Source: Cellulophaga lytica DSM 7489 (GTDB taxonomy: Bacteria; Bacteroidota; Bacteroidia; Flavobacteriales; Flavobacteriaceae). From it: DNA of 64,000 nt. Made by a program: the position numbers and the translations under genes. A model generated the notes under the pieces. That model saw nothing but the letters and a program-made list of their open reading frames with translations, was not told the DNA's origin and ran no database searches. This document shows, piece after piece, positions 61,525-64,000 of the stretch. The DNA is taken from assembly GCF_000190595.1 (NCBI RefSeq), contig NC_015167.1, positions 2,283,501 through 2,347,500 of the forward strand, in the 5' to 3' direction. Positions within the stretch are counted from its first letter, which is position 1. Each line of letters opens with the position of its first letter.

Positions 61525-64000
61525 TTAAGCTTCCATATAAGCTTCAATAGGAGCGCAAGTACAAATTAAATTACGGTCTCCATACGCTTCATCTACACGT
61601 CTAACTACAGGCCAAAATTTGTTATCTGCAATGTGCTCTAACGGAAATGCTGCTTTTTGTCTGCTATAAGGAAAATCCCAAACATCATTAGTAACCATAT
61701 CTAATGTGTGTGGAGAATTTTTTAAAACATTGTTAGGGTTGTCTAAAGTAGCTTCATCAATTTCTGCTCTAATAGACAACATTGTGTCACAAAAGCGATC
61801 TAACTCTGCTAAACTTTCACTTTCTGTAGGTTCTATCATTAGGGTTCCTGCTACAGGGAAAGACACTGTTGGTGCATGAAAACCATAGTCCATTAAACGT
61901 TTGGCAATATCTGTAACTTCTATACCATTTTGTTTAAATGGTCTACAATCAATAATCATTTCATGTGCAGCTCTTCCTTTTTCTCCAGTATATAAAACAT
62001 CAAACTTACCACTTAACCTTTCTTTAATATAGTTGGCGTTTAAAATTGCTATTGATGTAGATTGTCTTAAGCCTTCTTCGCCTAGCATAACAATATAACC
62101 GTAAGAAATTAAACAAACCAATGAGCTACCCCAAGGAGCAGAAGATATTGCCGTTATAGCTTTTTCTCCTCCGGTTTTAATTACTGGGTTGCCAGGTAAA
62201 AACGGAACCAATTGTGGTGCAACACAGATAGGGCCAACACCAGGACCTCCACCGCCATGAGGAATAGCAAAAGTTTTATGTAAGTTAAGGTGGCAAACAT
62301 CTGCGCCAATATTACCAGGGTTTGTTAAGCCAACTTGTGCATTCATATTAGCGCCATCCATATAAACTTGGCCACCATTGTCATGTATAAGTTGTGTAAC
62401 TTCTTTAATAGAAGACTCAAAAACACCGTGTGTAGATGGGTATGTTACCATTAAGGCCGCTAAATTATCTTTATGTAATTCTGCTTTTTCTCTTAAGTCA
62501 TTAACATCTATATTTCCGTAATCATCTGTTTTGGTAACTACAACTTTCATACCTGCCATTACAGCAGAGGCAGGGTTTGTACCGTGTGCAGAAGCAGGAA
62601 TAAGACATATGTTTCTGTGCGCTTCGTTTCTAGACTCATGGTATGCTCTAATTACCATTAAACCTGCATATTCTCCTTGTGCGCCAGAGTTTGGTTGTAA
62701 AGATGTTGCGGCAAAACCAGTAATTTCACTTAAATGATCTTCTAATCTTTTTAATAAAATTTGATATCCTTCTGCTTGGTCTACAGGAGCAAACGGATGA
62801 ATGTTACCCCATTGTGCTGAGCTTAACGGAAGCATTTCTGATGCAGCATTTAGTTTCATAGTACAAGATCCTAAAGAAATCATAGAATGATTTAATGCTA
62901 AATCTTTACGTTCTAATTTTTTTATGTAACGCATTAATTCTGTTTCTGAGTGATAAGAATTAAAAACTTCATTTTCTAAAAATGGAGTATTACGTTGTAA
63001 AGAAGAAGGAATAACAGTTTGTACATCTTCAGTAAATGAAGCAGTATTTTCAGCTTTATTAAGTTCTGCAAAACAAGCTGCTATAGCTTCAAAATCTTTT
63101 TTAGATGTAGCTTCATTAATAGATATAGATACGGTAGTATCATTAATATAGTTAAAGTTTATTTTTTTGCTTTCTGCAATTGTTTTTAATGCACTGGCAT
63201 CCTTAACTTCTATCTTAATTGTATCAAAATAAACAGTATTAAGTTGTTTAAAACCTAATTTTTCAATTGCTGTTGCAGTATTTATTGTAGTGTTGTGTAC
63301 TTTGTTAGCAATATACTCTAACCCTTTTGGACCGTGATATACAGCATACATACCAGCCATAACAGCTAGTAAAACTTGTGCTGTGCAAATATTAGATGTA
63401 GCCTTGTCTCTTTTAATATGTTGCTCTCTGGTTTGTAAGGCCATACGCAATGCTGGTTTACCATCTGTATCTTTGGTAACACCAATAATTCTGCCAGGAA
63501 TATTTCTTTTATAGGCTTCTTTTGTTGCAAAAAAAGCAGCATGTGGGCCACCGTATCCTAACGGAATACCAAAACGTTGTGTAGTACCAACAACAACATC
63601 TACTCCAAATTCTGCAGGAGCTTTAAGCTTTACTAAGCTTAATATATCTGCGGCAACGGCAACTTTTATGTTATTTTGGTTGCAATTATCTACAAAACTA
63701 GCATAGTCATTTACTTGTCCGTATTTACCTGGATATTGAAGTAAGGCACCAAAGAAATCTGCACCAAAAGTAAACTCTTCATGATTACCAATTACAAGTT
63801 CTATACCTATTGGTGTAGCACGTGTTTGTAATAATGATAATGTTTGTGGTAGTATTTCTTCAGAAACAAAAAACTTAACTACATTTTCCTTTTTCTGAGG
63901 TCTGCTACGTACATCAAAAAGCATAGCCATTGCTTCTGCAGCAGCTGTACTTTCATCTAATAATGATGCGTTAGCTAATTCCATACCTGTTAAATCACAA
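61525..64000 (-). CDS. gcvP: glycine dehydrogenase (P protein of glycine cleavage), N-terminus cut by window edge
   Basis: PLP-dependent decarboxylation of glycine in the glycine cleavage system. 825 codons are present and the frame stays open to the window edge: CDLTG precedes the internal MELANASLLDESTAAAEAM, a conserved internal segment, so the apparent ATG at 63984 is not the start. The PLP lysine is in LNLHKTFAIPHGGGGPGVG, and AHGTNPASA, NSGAQGEYAGL and SAPWGSS are all present. The length fits the large single-chain P protein rather than the two-subunit form. The C-terminal stop and terminator are intact. Confidence 0.97.
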   Translation of the reverse strand, partial: CDLTGMELANASLLDESTAAAEAMAMLFDVRSRPQKKENVVKFFVSEEILPQTLSLLQTRATPIGIELVIGNHEEFTFGADFFGALLQYPGKYGQVNDYASFVDNCNQNNIKVAVAADILSLVKLKAPAEFGVDVVVGTTQRFGIPLGYGGPHAAFFATKEAYKRNIPGRIIGVTKDTDGKPALRMALQTREQHIKRDKATSNICTAQVLLAVMAGMYAVYHGPKGLEYIANKVHNTTINTATAIEKLGFKQLNTVYFDTIKIEVKDASALKTIAESKKINFNYINDTTVSISINEATSKKDFEAIAACFAELNKAENTASFTEDVQTVIPSSLQRNTPFLENEVFNSYHSETELMRYIKKLERKDLALNHSMISLGSCTMKLNAASEMLPLSSAQWGNIHPFAPVDQAEGYQILLKRLEDHLSEITGFAATSLQPNSGAQGEYAGLMVIRAYHESRNEAHRNICLIPASAHGTNPASAVMAGMKVVVTKTDDYGNIDVNDLREKAELHKDNLAALMVTYPSTHGVFESSIKEVTQLIHDNGGQVYMDGANMNAQVGLTNPGNIGADVCHLNLHKTFAIPHGGGGPGVGPICVAPQLVPFLPGNPVIKTGGEKAITAISSAPWGSSLVCLISYGYIVMLGEEGLRQSTSIAILNANYIKERLSGKFDVLYTGEKGRAAHEMIIDCRPFKQNGIEVTDIAKRLMDYGFHAPTVSFPVAGTLMIEPTESESLAELDRFCDTMLSIRAEIDEATLDNPNNVLKNSPHTLDMVTNDVWDFPYSRQKAAFPLEHIADNKFWPVVRRVDEAYGDRNLICTCAPIEAYMEA

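Noticed and set aside
63982-63984. ATG as the start of gcvP
   Set aside because: In-frame codons upstream give CDLTG, a conserved internal GcvP segment, so the gene continues beyond the window.

Overview
The window is a contiguous piece of a low-GC chromosome from the phylum Bacteroidetes, almost certainly family Flavobacteriaceae. Three things support this. The gene set is typical: GldJ gliding lipoprotein, PorV, fused CcoN-CcoO, a NagB/PIG-L fusion and PafA phosphatase. Start codons lack Shine-Dalgarno sequences. Many genes carry the Bacteroidetes -7 element TAnnTTTG, often with a -33 TTG. No mobile element, CRISPR array, rRNA operon or phage gene was seen. The only RNA gene recognised with confidence is a tRNA-Val(UAC).

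Layout. 1-8.3 kb (minus strand): partial rpe, a cold-shock gene, gltD-gltB glutamate synthase and a short-chain acyl-CoA dehydrogenase. 8.5-14.7 kb (plus): a Glu/Leu/Phe/Val dehydrogenase behind a leader with three tiny ORFs, then NhaD, ExbB-ExbD-TonB, FolC and the tRNA. 15-18.1 kb: an outer-membrane beta-barrel and the NagB/PIG-L fusion. 18.2-29.9 kb: a microaerobic respiration island with a universal stress protein, a Crp/Fnr regulator, the copper P-type ATPase CcoI/FixI, a beta-barrel porin, then ccoS-ccoNO-ccoQ-ccoP-ccoG-ccoH and a TauE/SafE-type membrane protein. 29.9-35 kb: an acetyl-CoA hydrolase/transferase and a copper island (AraC regulator with a metal-binding domain, CopA, HMA lipoprotein). 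35-37.7 kb (minus): a cNMP/CBS/DUF294 protein with a DnaQ-like exonuclease. 38-42.6 kb: a polyamine operon (arginine decarboxylase, agmatinase, deoxyhypusine-synthase-like enzyme) behind a long structured leader, followed by an acidic unknown protein and an RMD1 protein. 42.7-47.7 kb: murF, gldJ, a porV gene broken by an in-frame stop, and cdd. 47.9-52.2 kb: pdhA, pdhC, an M28 peptidase and an SDR. 52.4-57.1 kb: SprT-like protein, ManC, DUF389 protein and an Mla-type ABC transporter. 57.2-64 kb: PafA, then a minus-strand trio (KAS III, methyltransferase, glycosyltransferase), and the truncated gcvP.

The strongest observations are these. (1) A Crp/Fnr-type operator, TGAYA-N2-TRTCA, lies upstream of usp, between the divergent crp and ccoI genes, and upstream of the cco operon. 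In all four promoters its centre is exactly 36.5 bp from the last base of a -7 element, which defines a local regulon read directly from the sequence. (2) porV carries an in-frame TAA, and the large porU gene expected between gldJ and porV is absent. This suggests loss or rearrangement of type IX secretion here. (3) The approximately 240-nt leader of the arginine decarboxylase gene can form a three-way junction with a loop-to-downstream pseudoknot, further hairpins and a terminator-like hairpin just before the start codon. It is a candidate undescribed regulatory RNA. (4) The glutamate dehydrogenase leader holds three consecutive minimal ORFs that all contain glutamine codons.
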